NCBI GenBank assembly: GCA_963773335.1
Contig: CAVZAT010000007.1
Location: 496,001 to 560,000, forward strand
Source of the DNA: UBA4742 sp963773335
GTDB taxonomy: Bacteria > Actinomycetota > Acidimicrobiia > Acidimicrobiales > Acidimicrobilacustridaceae
DNA: 64,000 bases
Reading direction: 5' to 3'
Under the pieces are notes generated by a model. The model was not told where the DNA came from. It saw only the letters and a list, made by a program, of their open reading frames with translations, and made no database searches. Below, piece after piece: positions 53,314 through 63,757 of the stretch (its first letter is position 1; each line of letters opens with the position of its first letter). The translations under genes were made by a program, and so were the position numbers.

Positions 53314-54779
53314 ATGGGAGGTGAGGCCGACACCGAGACGCGCGCGGCCGCAGCACCCGACGAAGAAGGCAGCATCCACCGTCGCCTGCTCGACGAGATG
53401 CCCACGGCGCTCTTCGTCGTCGACCCGCACGGCGTCATCAGCTGGGCGAATCGGGCAGCGCTCCAACTGGTCGGGGCGACGCCCGAGGATGGCATCGGTG
53501 TGAGCATGCTCGAGTTCGTCCATCCCGAGGACCGGGAGTGGCTCGTCACCGCGTTCCTGGCGATGGTTGCGGCCAAGGGCAACGAGCGTGGGGACGGCAA
53601 CCCTTGGATGTCGCTCAACTTCCGGGCGCTGCACCGTGACGGGTCCTCCATCCCGATCGAGCTCACCGGCGCGGGCGCCGTCGACGACCCGATTGTCAAC
53701 GGCATCATCTACGAGGCCAGACTCCGTCACGAGGACTCGATGTTGCGTCGCACGCTGGTCGGCGTCGGTGCCGGCGACGACGCCGTAACCCTCCTAGGCA
53801 CGGTCACCGAGATGGTCGTGCTCCCTCCGATCGCGATCGAGTGCGCCATGGTCGACGTCGCGTCGAACCCGCCGAGGTCATCACCTCCACCGGACCGGCG
53901 GTTGCCGAGGCCGTGCGCATCATCGCCCCCGACGTTGCACCGTGGAGCGGGCCGGCCGTCGATGCGGAGACATGGGTCGTCGCCGACCACGAAGACGAGG
54001 CTGCCATCACCCTCGCCGGGCTCGGTGTGGCAGATGTGTTCCACGTGGCCGTCACCGGTGTGGGGCGAGAGCCCACATCGATCCGCATCGTGGCGGTGAC
54101 GCCGGTCCACCACGTGGTGTCCGACGGCCCTTGCCAGCGGGTGCAGCGTGCTGCCGAGTTGGCGGCGATCATCGTCGAGCGAGCGCACGCGGATGCCGCC
54201 ATGAACTACGCCGCAACCCACGACGCACTGACCGGCCTCCTGGATCGTGCCGGCCTGAGAGACCTCATCGACAGGGGCTCCGAACTTCCCGTCGTCGGTG
54301 CTCTGTACCTCGACCTCGACGGCTTCAAAGGGGTCAACGACCGCTACGGACATCACGCCGGTGACGAACTCCTGGCCGTCGTCGCCACCCGGATACGCCA
54401 TGCGGTCCGCAGCGACGACGTGGTCAGCCGGATCGGCGGAGACGAGTTCGTCGTCTTGCTCCGCTCCTCCCGCGAGGGCCGAGCCCGTGACGACACATGC
54501 CCCACGACCGTCGCTGAGCGTGTGCTTCGCTCGATCGAGCTACCCATCGTCCTCGAGATCGCGGAGCATGCCCAACGCGCCGAGATCTCAGCCAGCATCG
54601 GCGTCGTCCGAGCGAGCGACGAAGCGACTGCCGACCTGCCGACACTGCTGCATCTCGCCGACACCGCGATGTACTCCGCCAAGCGTGCCGGCGGGTGCCG
54701 CTGGGTGGTTGCCGACGTGCCAACGCCTGACCGATCGGTGAACGACCCACGAAACGCGACGGCGTCGAGCGACGCATAG
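53314..54779 (+). CDS. PAS-GGDEF diguanylate cyclase (frameshifted)
   Basis: The product is about 488 residues. An N-terminal PAS domain (DEMPTALFVVDPHGVISWAN to GIIYEARLRHEDS) precedes a less-defined middle domain and a C-terminal GGDEF domain: ATHDALTGLLDRAGL, LYLDLDGFKGVNDRYGHHAG, the active site RIGGDEFVVLL, and an inhibitory I-site RSDD five residues before it. Intact GGDEF plus I-site predicts c-di-GMP synthesis with product feedback. One missing base near 53865 splits the frame after the PAS domain. No EAL domain or PilZ protein is nearby. Confidence 0.85.
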
Positions 54780-54959
54780 CCCCGTCCCGGCTGTCCCGCC
54801 ACGCAGAGATCCAGGTGCACACGATCCGCCACGATCCATCCGCGAACGCGGCCCCAGCTCCCACGGGGAGTGGGGACCACCGTCGGATCAGCCCGACCGG
54901 TCGAGGTGATCGTCGGCCAGAACCAGTCGCGACGGCAGTTCCTCGTCCCGAGCTCGATC

Positions 54960-55299
54960 CGATGGCGACCACACCGGGTGCGGTCGATGTGCTCGGGAAG
55001 CGCCTTGGAGGTCACCCACTCGGTCGCTCGCGGCAGGCTGATGATCTCGTAGGACTGGGTGACGCGGCAGCCGCCGTCGGTGGGTTCGAGTGTGAGGGTC
55101 CCCTCGGTGGCGTCGCGCTGGACTCCGCCGTCGGTGCGACAGCTGAAGCGCTGGTCGGTGTCGAGGACCGTGATCGCGCACGGTGGACTCCAGCGAGCGC
55201 ACTTGGTTCGTCCCTCCGGTCCCCAGCCCGCAAACCGGGGATCCTTCCGGCCGTCCCACCGAAAGGTAGAGGGCCGATGACTCCTGGTCCAGATCGTCG
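54960..55299 (-). pseudogene. SRPBCC (polyketide cyclase-like) remnant
   Basis: The readable part is WSPPCAITVLDTDQRFSC, then TLTLEPTDGGCRVTQSYEII and LPRATEWVTSKALPEHIDRT, typical of the middle and end of SRPBCC proteins. The first 60 or so residues are absent (the frame runs into the stop of the next gene) and the end is lost after EHIDRT. A decayed gene. Confidence 0.5.
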
Positions 55300-56463
55300 C
55301 TAGCCGTTGATCGAAACGACCATCCGCATCTCCAGCGACATGCGGACCACGCGGCGCCGCGCGTCGCGCGATCGGGCCAGCCACGCGTCGGCCCCTTCGT
55401 TGCTCACTCGGGCGGGATCGGTGTGGGCCTCGTCGGCCACGGCCGCCATCGCGTCGATGGCCTCGCGCAGCGCGGGCGGCGTGCCGGTCGGGGCCGCCGG
55501 GTGCCGAACCGGCGAGACCGCCTCGACGAGCGCGGCGACATCCTCGCGGGCGAGCGCTGTCTCGGCGTCCTCCAACGAGCGGTAGCACCGTTCGGCGATG
55601 TCCTCTCCCGGCAGCGTGCAGGCGCTGTGCGGGGTGCTCAACGTGTTGAACACGTAGGCGTGGCGGTGGTCCATGTCGGATCGCAGGTACCAGCGCTGGT
55701 CCGGGTCGTGCAGGAACGTCCAGATGTCGTTGACCGCCATGTCCTCCTCGCGTTCGAGGAAGGTCTCGGTGGCGAGGCCGTAGCGGAGCTGGTGGCGGCG
55801 GCGATCGACGCTGCGTCCATCGGCGAGCACCAACGGCTGGGTGATCTGTTGCAACGGGATCCACAGGTTGACGAGCATGAGCCCGGCGTCGCGGTTTTCC
55901 CCGTCGGGTGAGTCGTGGCGGAACAGCGACGGCGCCCGACCGTCCATCAGCTGGGTGAGCGGCGTGCCGAACACGTCCTGGTCGGCATGCACGGAGGTGG
56001 CTCCGCCGTGGTCGTTCATCCCGTGCGACCGGGGTTCCACCACAGACATCCCGTTGGGGCCGGCCTTGCGCATGATGAAGCCCTCGTCGGACAGGAACTG
56101 CACGGTGAGGGTCCGGCCGCCGGCGCAGTGCAGGACGGCGCCCTGCAGCGCCGAGCGGATCGTCTTGGCGTCCTCGTCGGTGACGAGTCCGGCGTCGCGC
56201 ACGCGGGCGCACGCCCGCTGGAGGACCTCGAAGCGGGAGAGATCCACCGTGTCGAAGCCGAACTCGAGCAGATCGGGGTGCACGGTGTCGTCCTGGCAGG
56301 TGTCCGTCGCCGGACAGACGTGCTGCTCGAGGTTGTCATGGCCGTAGGGAGCCGAGGCGCGCGGGCCGGCCCGGAGCAGCCCGGGGTGGTCGACGTCGGC
56401 AACGGCCACCGAGCTGGGCACGAAGCCCATCGTCACCGCGATAGTCACCTGGTCGACCGTCAT
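55300..56463 (-). CDS. CmcJ/NvfI-like putative oxygenase
   Basis: The 387-residue protein of an uncommon type shows the pattern of the CmcJ/NvfI (2-oxoglutarate/Fe-like hydroxylase) group: SVHADQD with His-x-Asp, LMLVNLWIPLQQITQPLVLA, DGRSV, a WYLRSDMDHRHAYVFNTLST block and the distal PHSAC. The His-x-Asp and distal His could form an iron site. It begins MTVDQVTIAVTMGFVPSSVA. No biosynthetic partners are seen. Assignment rests on motif pattern only. Confidence 0.55.
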   Translation of the reverse strand: MTVDQVTIAVTMGFVPSSVAVADVDHPGLLRAGPRASAPYGHDNLEQHVCPATDTCQDDTVHPDLLEFGFDTVDLSRFEVLQRACARVRDAGLVTDEDAKTIRSALQGAVLHCAGGRTLTVQFLSDEGFIMRKAGPNGMSVVEPRSHGMNDHGGATSVHADQDVFGTPLTQLMDGRAPSLFRHDSPDGENRDAGLMLVNLWIPLQQITQPLVLADGRSVDRRRHQLRYGLATETFLEREEDMAVNDIWTFLHDPDQRWYLRSDMDHRHAYVFNTLSTPHSACTLPGEDIAERCYRSLEDAETALAREDVAALVEAVSPVRHPAAPTGTPPALREAIDAMAAVADEAHTDPARVSNEGADAWLARSRDARRRVVRMSLEMRMVVSING

Positions 56464-56475
56464 CGGACGCAGAGC

Positions 56476-56775
56476 TTAGAGCCGGGTCGCCCGCTGGATC
56501 GACCGGAACCAGGCCCGACGCCGAACCGGAACCGGCGTCGTCGCGACTGAGCCTCGGTCGAGGACTCGACAGGGCTCCCGAATGTTCAGATGGTCGCGGG
56601 TAAGCGACGGCTCGGCGAACACGGCCGGGTCCTGGAGGACGACGCGGCGATGGACCGCGCTGCTGGACACGGAGAGGACTTGGGTTTCCTTGCCGCGCTC
56701 CAACTCCGACAGATAGCTGCGCTGCAGCCCGGTCGCCTCGGCCAGCTGTGCCTGGGTGAGACCGGCCTCGGTGCG
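56476..56775 (-). pseudogene. XRE-type HTH remnant
   Basis: The frame reads EAGLTQAQLAEATGLQRSYL then SELERGKETQVLSV, a clear XRE/HipB-like helix-turn-helix, but an in-frame TAG (56776-56778) lies just before it with no start codon, so helix 1 is lost. The rest reads as unstructured sequence. Confidence 0.5.
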
Positions 56776-57089
56776 CTAATGACGGTTGGCGTCACCCAGA
56801 GACGCCGCGCGGTAGATGCGGTAGGGGCCCGGCCCTTCTGAGTCTGTCGACATATCCCGACGTGATGGCACTTCCTGAATATCACGACATCGATACGGTG
56901 TCCTGATATCCCGACACGCGGGACGCGTGGGATATCCAGACGGAACAGAGCTCGTGCCAGCCGATGGAACGGAGCTGCTACCTGATGAGGTGGTCGTCAG
57001 CCGTGTCTCCGAACACGGGGATGCTCCGCATCGCGTCCGAAGCCCGGCGGCGCCAGGGTCCAGGAGGCGGTCGAGCGTCGACTGAATAC

Positions 57090-57105
57090 ATCAAAGTGGA
57101 TTGAT
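57090..57105. promoter_or_regulatory. ArsR-type operator ATCAA-N6-TTGAT
   Basis: Inverted repeat ATCAA (57090-57094) and TTGAT (57101-57105) separated by 6 nt, the form bound by ArsR/SmtB repressors. It overlaps the -35 element TTGATC (57101-57106). Confidence 0.75.
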
Positions 57106-57129
57106 CGAATCTGACCGGCGGGGTACCTT
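57101..57129 (+). promoter_or_regulatory. Promoter of the ArsR-ArsC gene (leaderless)
   Basis: -35 TTGATC (57101-57106), a 17-nt spacer, -10 TACCTT (57124-57129), then 7 nt to GTG 57137. Confidence 0.65.
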
Positions 57130-57136
57130 CGTGCTC

Positions 57137-57944
57137 GTGCAAGCCACCGCCCATGCGCCGCTGACCGAGGCTGCCCCGCCGGTCCTGGCCTTGGTTGCGC
57201 ATCCCGTGCGCTGGCGGCTGTTGCGAGAGCTGGTACACAGCGACCGGGCCGTGCGAGAGCTGACCCAGCTCCTCGACGAGCGGCAGAGCCTGGTGAGCTA
57301 CCACCTGACGCAGTTGCGCCGGGGCGAGCTGGTGCGCGCCCGCCGGAGCTCGGCCGACGGGCGCGACAGCTACTACGCGGTCGATCTGGCACGGTGCCGG
57401 GAGCAGCTGCGGGTGGCGGGGGGCGCCCTACACCCCGGTCTGTCGCTCCTCTCGGCGCCGTCGGTGCCCCGATCGGTCGGACCCTCGCGCCGCCGGCCCC
57501 GGGTCCTGTTCCTGTGCACCGGCAACAGCGCACGGTCGCAGATGGCGGAGGCCCTGCTCGACCGACGGTCGGAGGGAACGGTCGAGTCCGCGTCGGCCGG
57601 AAGCCATCCGAAGCCGCTCCACCCTCACGCGGTCCGGGTCATGCAGAAGAGGGGGATCGACATCGAGCGCGAACCGCACCAAGTCGCTCGACGAGTTCGT
57701 GGCTCAGCGCATCGATCTCGTGATCACGCTCTGCGACCGCGTCCGCGAGGTCTGCCCCGAGTTCCCCTCGCACCCGGACCTGGTGCACTGGAGCATGCCC
57801 GACCCGTCGCGTGAGGGCCCGACCGGGCGGGCGAGCCTGCCGGCGTTCGAGCGCGCCGCCGACGAGCTCGAGACGCGCATCGGGTTCCTGCTGCAACTGC
57901 TGAACGATCCATCTAGGAGGAGGTCGGCCCATGCCGAGCGATGA
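57137..57944 (+). CDS. arsC: ArsR repressor fused to low-molecular-weight phosphatase-type arsenate reductase (frameshifted)
   Basis: The product is about 268 residues. The N-terminal ArsR winged helix (HPVRWRLLRELVHSDRAVRE, then DERQSLVSYHLTQLRRGELV) is fused to an LMW-PTP-like ArsC domain with the P-loop FLCTGNSARSQMAEALL (C-x5-R with Cys-Thr-Gly-Asn-Ser). One extra base near 57680 shifts the frame; the continuation is KSLDEFVAQRIDLVITLCDR. GTG 57137 is set by the -10 at 57124. A fused sensor-enzyme under its own operator suggests arsenic detoxification, but no efflux pump is adjacent. It overlaps the VOC gene by 14 nt. Confidence 0.85.
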
Positions 57945-58314
57945 ACTGGTGAGCGTCCGCTACATGGTCGATGACGTCGAGGCGGCGATCGCGTTCTACA
58001 CCGACATGCTCGGGTTCGAGGTGTTGACGAGCGCGCCGCCCGCGTTCGCCGACGTCAAGCGCGGGAACCTGCGGCTGCTGCTGGCCGGGCCCAGGAGCTC
58101 GGCCGGGCGACCGATGCCCGACGGTCGCCAGCCCGAACCGGGCGGATGGAACCGCATCCACCTCATCGTCGGCGACATCGACGCCGAGGTGGCGCGCCTG
58201 CATGCCGCCGGGGCGACGTTCCGCAATGACATCGTGACCGGCCCCGGGGGCAAGCAGATCCTGGTCGAGGACCCGTCCGGCAACGTCGTCGAGCTGTTCC
58301 AACCGGCAGGCTGA
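57931..58314 (+). CDS. VOC (glyoxalase/bleomycin resistance-like) protein
   Basis: The 127-residue protein has two beta-alpha-beta-beta-beta modules: VRYMVDDVEAAIAFYTDMLG, FEVL, then RIHLIVGDIDAEVARLHAAG and QILVEDPSGNVVELFQP. Typical metal ligands are only partly present (His in RIHLIV, Glu in VVELFQ). Adjacent to an arsenic gene such proteins can act on organoarsenicals or electrophiles; here this is only context. ATG 57931 follows AGGAGG. Confidence 0.88.
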   Translation: MPSDELVSVRYMVDDVEAAIAFYTDMLGFEVLTSAPPAFADVKRGNLRLLLAGPRSSAGRPMPDGRQPEPGGWNRIHLIVGDIDAEVARLHAAGATFRNDIVTGPGGKQILVEDPSGNVVELFQPAG

Positions 58315-58379
58315 GTAGCGTCTGGCGGTCGGTCCTGCCTGGGCCGGAGCGGATCGACCCGCCGACACCGGAGTGCGAT

Positions 58380-59825
58380 GTGCGCCTGATCTATCTCGAC
58401 ATCGACACGTTGCGCGCCGACCACCTCGGCTGCGCCGGGTACCACCGCGACACGACGCCGAACATCGACGCGCTGGCAGCCGAGGGCGTGCGCTTCTCGA
58501 ACGTGTACGCCTCCGACGTGCCTTGCCTGCCGAGCCGGACCGCGCTGATCACCGGTGCGTTCGGCATCCGCAACGGCGTCGTGAACCACGGTGGCGCGGC
58601 GGCGGACCTGCGGTCGCTCGGCGCCAAGCGCCGGTTCGTCAGCTGGTGGTCGTGGAACTCGTGGGCGAGCGTCTTCTACCACGCCGGCTGGCACACGGCG
58701 TCGCTGTCGAGCTTCCCGTTTCGTCATTCGGCGACGTGGTGGAACGCCGGGTTCATGGAGGCGATGAACCTGATGCGAGGGATGGGCGGCGAGCGGGCCG
58801 ACGAGGTGCTGCCCGGCGCACTCGACTGGCTCGAGCGGCGGGGACGGGCCGACGACTGGTTCCTGCACGTGCACCTGTGGGATCCGCACACGCCCTACAA
58901 CACGCCGGCCGAGTACGGGAACCCGTTCGAGTCCGACCCCCTGCCCGCGTGGCACACCGAGGAGGTGCGCGCCCGCAACTGGGAGCTGTCGGGCCCGCAC
59001 TCGGCCCAGGAGCCGTGGGGCTTCCGGCCCGACGAATGGGGAGACCCGCCGCCCCGCCAGCCGTGGCAGGCGGCGTCGATGGACGACGTGAAGGGCATCT
59101 TCGACGGCTACGACGTCGGCGTCCGCTACGCCGATGACGCGGTGGGCTCGCTGCTCAACAAGCTGGCCGATCTCGGCGTGCTCGACGACACCGCCGTGCT
59201 CGTGAGTAGCGACCACGGCGAGGCGTTCGGCGAGCTCGGCGTCTACGCCGATCACCAGGGCGCCGACGAGGCGACCTGTCACATCCCGGCGGTCCTGCGG
59301 TGGCCCGGCGTCGATCCTCAGGTTCATGAAGGGCTGCAGTACCACCTCGACCTGGCCGCCACCACGGTGGAGTTGGCGGGTCTGACCGTGCCTCCGACGT
59401 GGGACGGTCGAGCCGTCGAGCTCGGCGGCGGTGGTCGCGACCACCTCGTCGTCTCTCAGGGAGCATGGGCGTGCCAGCGGGGTGTGCGTTTCGGCGACCA
59501 CCTCTACCTGCGCACCTGGCACGACGGGTACCACGGTCACTGGGCCGACGAGATGCTCTTCGACGTCGCCACCGATCCGCACGAGACGACCGACCTGATG
59601 CGCCGCGACTCGGCGCCCGCTCGTCACGCCGCCGGGCTGCTGGAGACCTGGACGTCGGATCAGCTCGTGCGTTCCGGCGCGGAGGACCCGATGGAGACGG
59701 TGCGCCGCGAAGGTGGACCCTTCCACGTCCGCCGTCACCTCGGCCCGTACATCAAGCGCCTCCGCGCCACCGGTCGCGGCCACTGGGCCGATGTGCTGGC
59801 GGACCGCCACCCCGATGAGCTCTGA
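58380..59825 (+). CDS. Sulfatase (alkaline phosphatase superfamily)
   Basis: The 481-residue enzyme begins LIYLDIDTLRADHLGCAGYH with the metal-binding Asp pair, and has TPNIDALAAEGVRFSNVYA and the type I sulfatase signature CLPSRTALITG, whose Cys is converted to formylglycine. Later it has VLVSSDHGEAFGE with metal ligands. No signal peptide is present, so it is cytoplasmic. No formylglycine-generating enzyme is in the window. GTG 58380 follows CCGGAG. Confidence 0.92.
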   Translation: MRLIYLDIDTLRADHLGCAGYHRDTTPNIDALAAEGVRFSNVYASDVPCLPSRTALITGAFGIRNGVVNHGGAAADLRSLGAKRRFVSWWSWNSWASVFYHAGWHTASLSSFPFRHSATWWNAGFMEAMNLMRGMGGERADEVLPGALDWLERRGRADDWFLHVHLWDPHTPYNTPAEYGNPFESDPLPAWHTEEVRARNWELSGPHSAQEPWGFRPDEWGDPPPRQPWQAASMDDVKGIFDGYDVGVRYADDAVGSLLNKLADLGVLDDTAVLVSSDHGEAFGELGVYADHQGADEATCHIPAVLRWPGVDPQVHEGLQYHLDLAATTVELAGLTVPPTWDGRAVELGGGGRDHLVVSQGAWACQRGVRFGDHLYLRTWHDGYHGHWADEMLFDVATDPHETTDLMRRDSAPARHAAGLLETWTSDQLVRSGAEDPMETVRREGGPFHVRRHLGPYIKRLRATGRGHWADVLADRHPDEL

Positions 59826-59905
59826 GCGGCGGACGCGCTTGGGGGTTGGCTGAGCCTCGTCCTTCGTCGCGGAGGTTCAGAAGTCGGTGATGTCACGATG
59901 CGTCG

Positions 59906-59995
59906 GTGCGAGCCACCCTGACGCTCGACGAAGATGTGGTGCAGGAGGTCCGCCATCTGATGAGCGAACGAACACGGGCCGTGGGCATCTCATAG
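59906..59995 (+). pseudogene. VapB-type antitoxin, N-terminal fragment cut at att D
   Basis: GTG 59906 starts VRATLTLDEDVVQEVRHLMS ERTRAVGIS, then TAG. The first 20 residues match ribbon-helix-helix VapB antitoxins. The frame runs into the att D repeat, whose sequence supplies the stop. No VapC toxin follows. It is a truncation scar. Confidence 0.55.
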
Positions 59996-60031
59996 CCCGA
60001 AGGTCGCAGGTTCGAATCCTGCCCCGCCGCC
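59989..60031 (+). repeat. att copy D (degenerate tRNA-fMet 3' end)
   Basis: CTCATAGCCCGAAGGTCGCA and the following T-arm sequence match att A/B with a few changes. It is followed by ccatcgaaacagca, which is also found directly after att A (41493-41506). It is the right boundary of the accessory region. Confidence 0.8.
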
Positions 60032-60175
60032 GACCATCGAAACAGCATGTAGGTCAGGGGCCCGCCGGTTCGGGCCTTGCCGCACCTGGTATCCGCATCT
60101 TCGACCCACCCGAGGTCGGTCCTCGAGAGCGCTCCTGGGCGACGGCTCGGAGATCCGTGGGCAACAATCGGACCC

Positions 60176-63100
60176 GTGGCTACGCCCGGGAAGTTCGAGG
60201 TCCGGCTGCTCGGGCCTGTGCAGCTGGTCGGACCCGAGGGCGCCGCGCTCGACGTCCCGAGCGCCAGCCAACGCCGTCTGCTCGCGGTGCTCGCCCTCCA
60301 CGCTCCCGGTGCCGTCCGTTCCGGCTGGCTGTGCGAGGTGCTCGACGTGACGCCAGGTGCGCTGCGGACCTCGGTCGCCCGTCTCCGACGGATACTCGGT
60401 CCCGAGATGCTGCGCACGACGGCCGGCGGCTATCGCCTCGACGTCGACGTCGAAGTCGACGCCGCGCTGGCCTGCGAGGAGTTCGAGACCGAGTCGGGCG
60501 ATCCGGACCAGATGGCCCGTGCGTTGGGGCGCTGGGTCGGGCCGACGTTGGAGGAGTTCCACGACGAAGCCTGGGCGGTGGGCGACGCCCGCCGTCTGGA
60601 CGAGGTCCGGGCCAGCGCCATCGAGGATCTCGCCGAGTTCCGACTCACCCACGGAGGTCCCGAACGGGCGATCCAGGAGCTGGAGGCCCATGTCGTCGAG
60701 CACCCCTACCGCGACCGACCTCGTGGGTTGCTCATGCGCGCGCTGGCCTGCTCAGGCCGCCGGACCGAGGCGCTGCGAGCGTTCCAGGCCTACCGCGACC
60801 TGCTCGCCGACACCGTCGGCACCGAGCCCGCTGACGAGCTGCGAGACGTCGAACGACGAATCGCCGCGGGGTGGCGGGGCGTCGACGGCATCGCCCCCCA
60901 CGGACCCGCCACGATCCGGCGCGCCGTGGAGCTGGACGGCACCCTGCGAGCGACCGCCACCGGGGTGGGACGCCAGCCCGCGCTCCGCCGGCTCGCCGCC
61001 GAGGTCGACCGAAGCGTCGACGACGGCACCGGCGTGGTGCTGGTGTCGGGTGAGGTCGGCATCGGCAAGACCACACTCGTCGCCGACCTCGCCCGCACCC
61101 ACGCAACGTCGCGCGGCTGGGACGTCCACTACGGGCGCTGCGACGAGCTCGTCGAGCGCGCCGTTCCAGCCCCTCCAGGCCATCGTCGGTCGCATCGTCG
61201 ACCAGCTCCCCGATCGCGAGGTGCTGGCCCACACCGCGACCCACGGCGGTGACCTCGTCCGCCTGCTGCCCTCGCACGCCACGCGCATCACCACGCCGCC
61301 GGCCGCCACCAGCGACGAGCGCACGACCCGCCACCTGCTGTTCGAGGCCGTGACCGACGTCGTCTCGCGGGCCGCGACCGCCAGTCCGACGGTGATCGCG
61401 ATCGACGACGTGCAATGGGCTGAACCCGCGGCGCTTCACCTGCTCCGGTACCTCGCCCGCAACCTCGGGCGGGCGCCGGTGCTGCTGGTTCTCATCGTCA
61501 GGGAGACCGGTGAGGCGGTCTCGGCCCACGTTCGCGACGCGCTGGCGGATCTGGCCCGAGGGCGTTTCACCCGCATCGACCTCGAGGGCCTCGATCGGGA
61601 CGCGCTCGCCGACCTGGTGCACGCCCGGGTTCCCACGACGTTGGGCCACGACGTCGGCGCCGTGGCCGACGCGCTGCTGGCCGAGACCGCCGGCAACCCG
61701 TTGCTTGCCGACCACCTGCTCGGTCACTGGGACCGGTCGGACCGCTTCACGATCGACGATCGCTCGGTCCGCGTGTCGGTGCCGGCGGGCCTGGACGTCC
61801 CGGCCACCCTGCGGGACCTGGTGTGGCACCGCGTCTCGTTGCTCGGCGACGGGGCCGCCGACGTACTGACCGCGGCGGCCGTGCTCGGCCTCGAGTTCAA
61901 CGAGCGGGTGCTGGCCACCATGTGCGAGACCGACGCCTCCGACCTCGCGCCCCTCCTCGACCGTGCCGTCACCGCGGGTGTGCTCGCCGATCACCCGTCG
62001 CTGGCGGGAACGGTCCGGTTCACCCACGCCCTGATCGCCCGGGCGCTCGAGGCCGATCTGGGCCCCCGGGCTCGGAGCCGACTCCACACCCAGGCCTTCG
62101 CGGCGACGCTCACCACCTACGCCGCATCGCCCCGTGACCACGCGCCCCGACTCGCTCACCACGCCCGTGCGGGTGGCCTGCACGACGAGGCGCTCGACTG
62201 GGCCATCGTGGCGGGCGACGCCGCGCTCGCCGACCTGGCGCCCGACGAGGCCGCCCGCTGGTTCGCCCTGGCGCTGGGTGAGGCCGAGGCGCTGGGCCGG
62301 CCCGACTCGCTGCGAGCGGACCTCCTCGTCCGCCTGGGCGAGGCCCGGTCGAGCGCCGGAGACCCGACGGCCCTCGACGCCATCCGGGAGGGCGCCCGTC
62401 TCGCCGCGCTCGCCGGGGCTCCGGACACGCTGGTGCGCGCCGCGCTGGCCACCGACCGGGGCACGATCAAGCTGGGACGGCCCGCCCGGGAGCAGCTCGA
62501 CATCGTCGAGGCGGCGCTCACCGCCAGCGACGATCTTGACGAGGCGACCCGAGCCCGCCTCACGGCCCTGGTCGCCAAGAGCCTGGTCCGTACCGACCAG
62601 ACCGAGCGCCGCGTCGCCCTGGCGCACGAGGCGCTCGCGGCGGCCCGCTCCAGTGGCGACGACGAAGCGTTCGCGGCCGTGGCCGCAAACGTGTTGCACG
62701 CTCTGTGGGCTCCGGGAGCCGGGCCGCGGCGGGCCGCGCTGGCGAGGGAGGCGACCGTCGCGGTGCGCGACACGACCGACCCGAACCTGATCTTCGTGGT
62801 GCACTTCGCGGCGTACTGCGCCGCCGTGTGCGCCGGCGAGGCCGACGACGCGGCGGCATGCCTCGAGCGTCTGCACGACGTCGCCGACGAGGTCCGCGAC
62901 CCCCAGATGCGCTGGGGCATCGGCGTGCTGGACGCCTTCGTCGCCACCATGACCGGGGCGTTCACCGAGGCCGAGCGGATCGTGGCCGAGACCGTCGAGC
63001 TCGGCCTCCAGATCGGTGTGCAGGAGGCGCTCCTGGCCTTCGCCGCCCAGAGCTTCGCGCTGGGCACGTTCGCCGGCCGGCACGCCGAGCTGCTCCCGTT

Positions 63101-63671
63101 CGTCGAACAGGGCCTCGAGGTGGCGCCCGGCGTCGAGCTGTCGTTCCGGCTCGGCTACGCGCTCGTGTGCTGCGAGGTCGGTCGCCCTGAGGTCGCGGCC
63201 GAGATGCTCCACGACGCCATGGCCAACCGCACCGACACCACTCCCGACGACTTCGTCCGATCCACCGAGCTGCTGGGCTACGCCGTGCTGGCCCTCGAGC
63301 TGGAGGACGTCGAGGTGGCCGCCTGGCTCTATCCCGAGATCGTGCCGTTCGCCGGCGAGGTGTCCTTCAACGCGCTGACCTCGCAGGGACCGATCGCCGC
63401 GTATGCCGGCAAGCTCGCCTCGCTCCTCGGGCACACCGCCGACGCCGAGCGCTTCCTCCTCGATGCCCTGGCCGTGGCCGACGCGTTCGGTTGGCGCTAC
63501 CACCGGGCGGCCACGCTCCTCGCCCTCGCGCAGAACCGGTACCGGGCCGACGGGTGCCTCGACGACGAGGGGATGACGTGGCTGGCGACGGCCGGCGAGC
63601 TCTGCGAGGCCTACGGCTTCGCGGCCTGGGCCAAGCGGGTCGACGCCCTCGGATCGCTCGCCCTGACCTGA
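60176..63671 (+). CDS. BTAD/SARP-type regulator with AAA ATPase and TPR-like tail (frameshifted)
   Basis: The regulator is about 1165 residues. GTG 60176 begins VATPGKFEVRLLGPVQLVGP, an OmpR-like winged helix (to about 95), followed by the bacterial transcriptional activation domain (about 100-250), an AAA/STAND ATPase with Walker A SGEVGIGKTTLVAD and Walker B VIAIDDVQWAEP, and about 600 residues of helical repeats. One extra base near 61155-61165, at the sequence for DELVE, splits the frame; the correct reading continues APFQPLQAIVGRIVD. This is the AfsR/LAL-like architecture that controls secondary metabolism or stress genes. A possible AACAAT hexamer lies 7 nt before the GTG. Confidence 0.85.
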
Positions 63672-63757
63672 CCGGTCCCATCGCCGCCCGCGCCACGCGT
63701 CGGGGGCGTGGCCCAGGTGATGCGCGGGTGACGCGCGGGCGGGCGCACGATGGCGCG

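Noticed and set aside
48868..60031. Extra tRNA genes at 48868, 53148 and 59989
   Set aside because: Each has only the anticodon-arm-to-CCA half; no D-arm or 5' acceptor strand precedes them. They are att copies.
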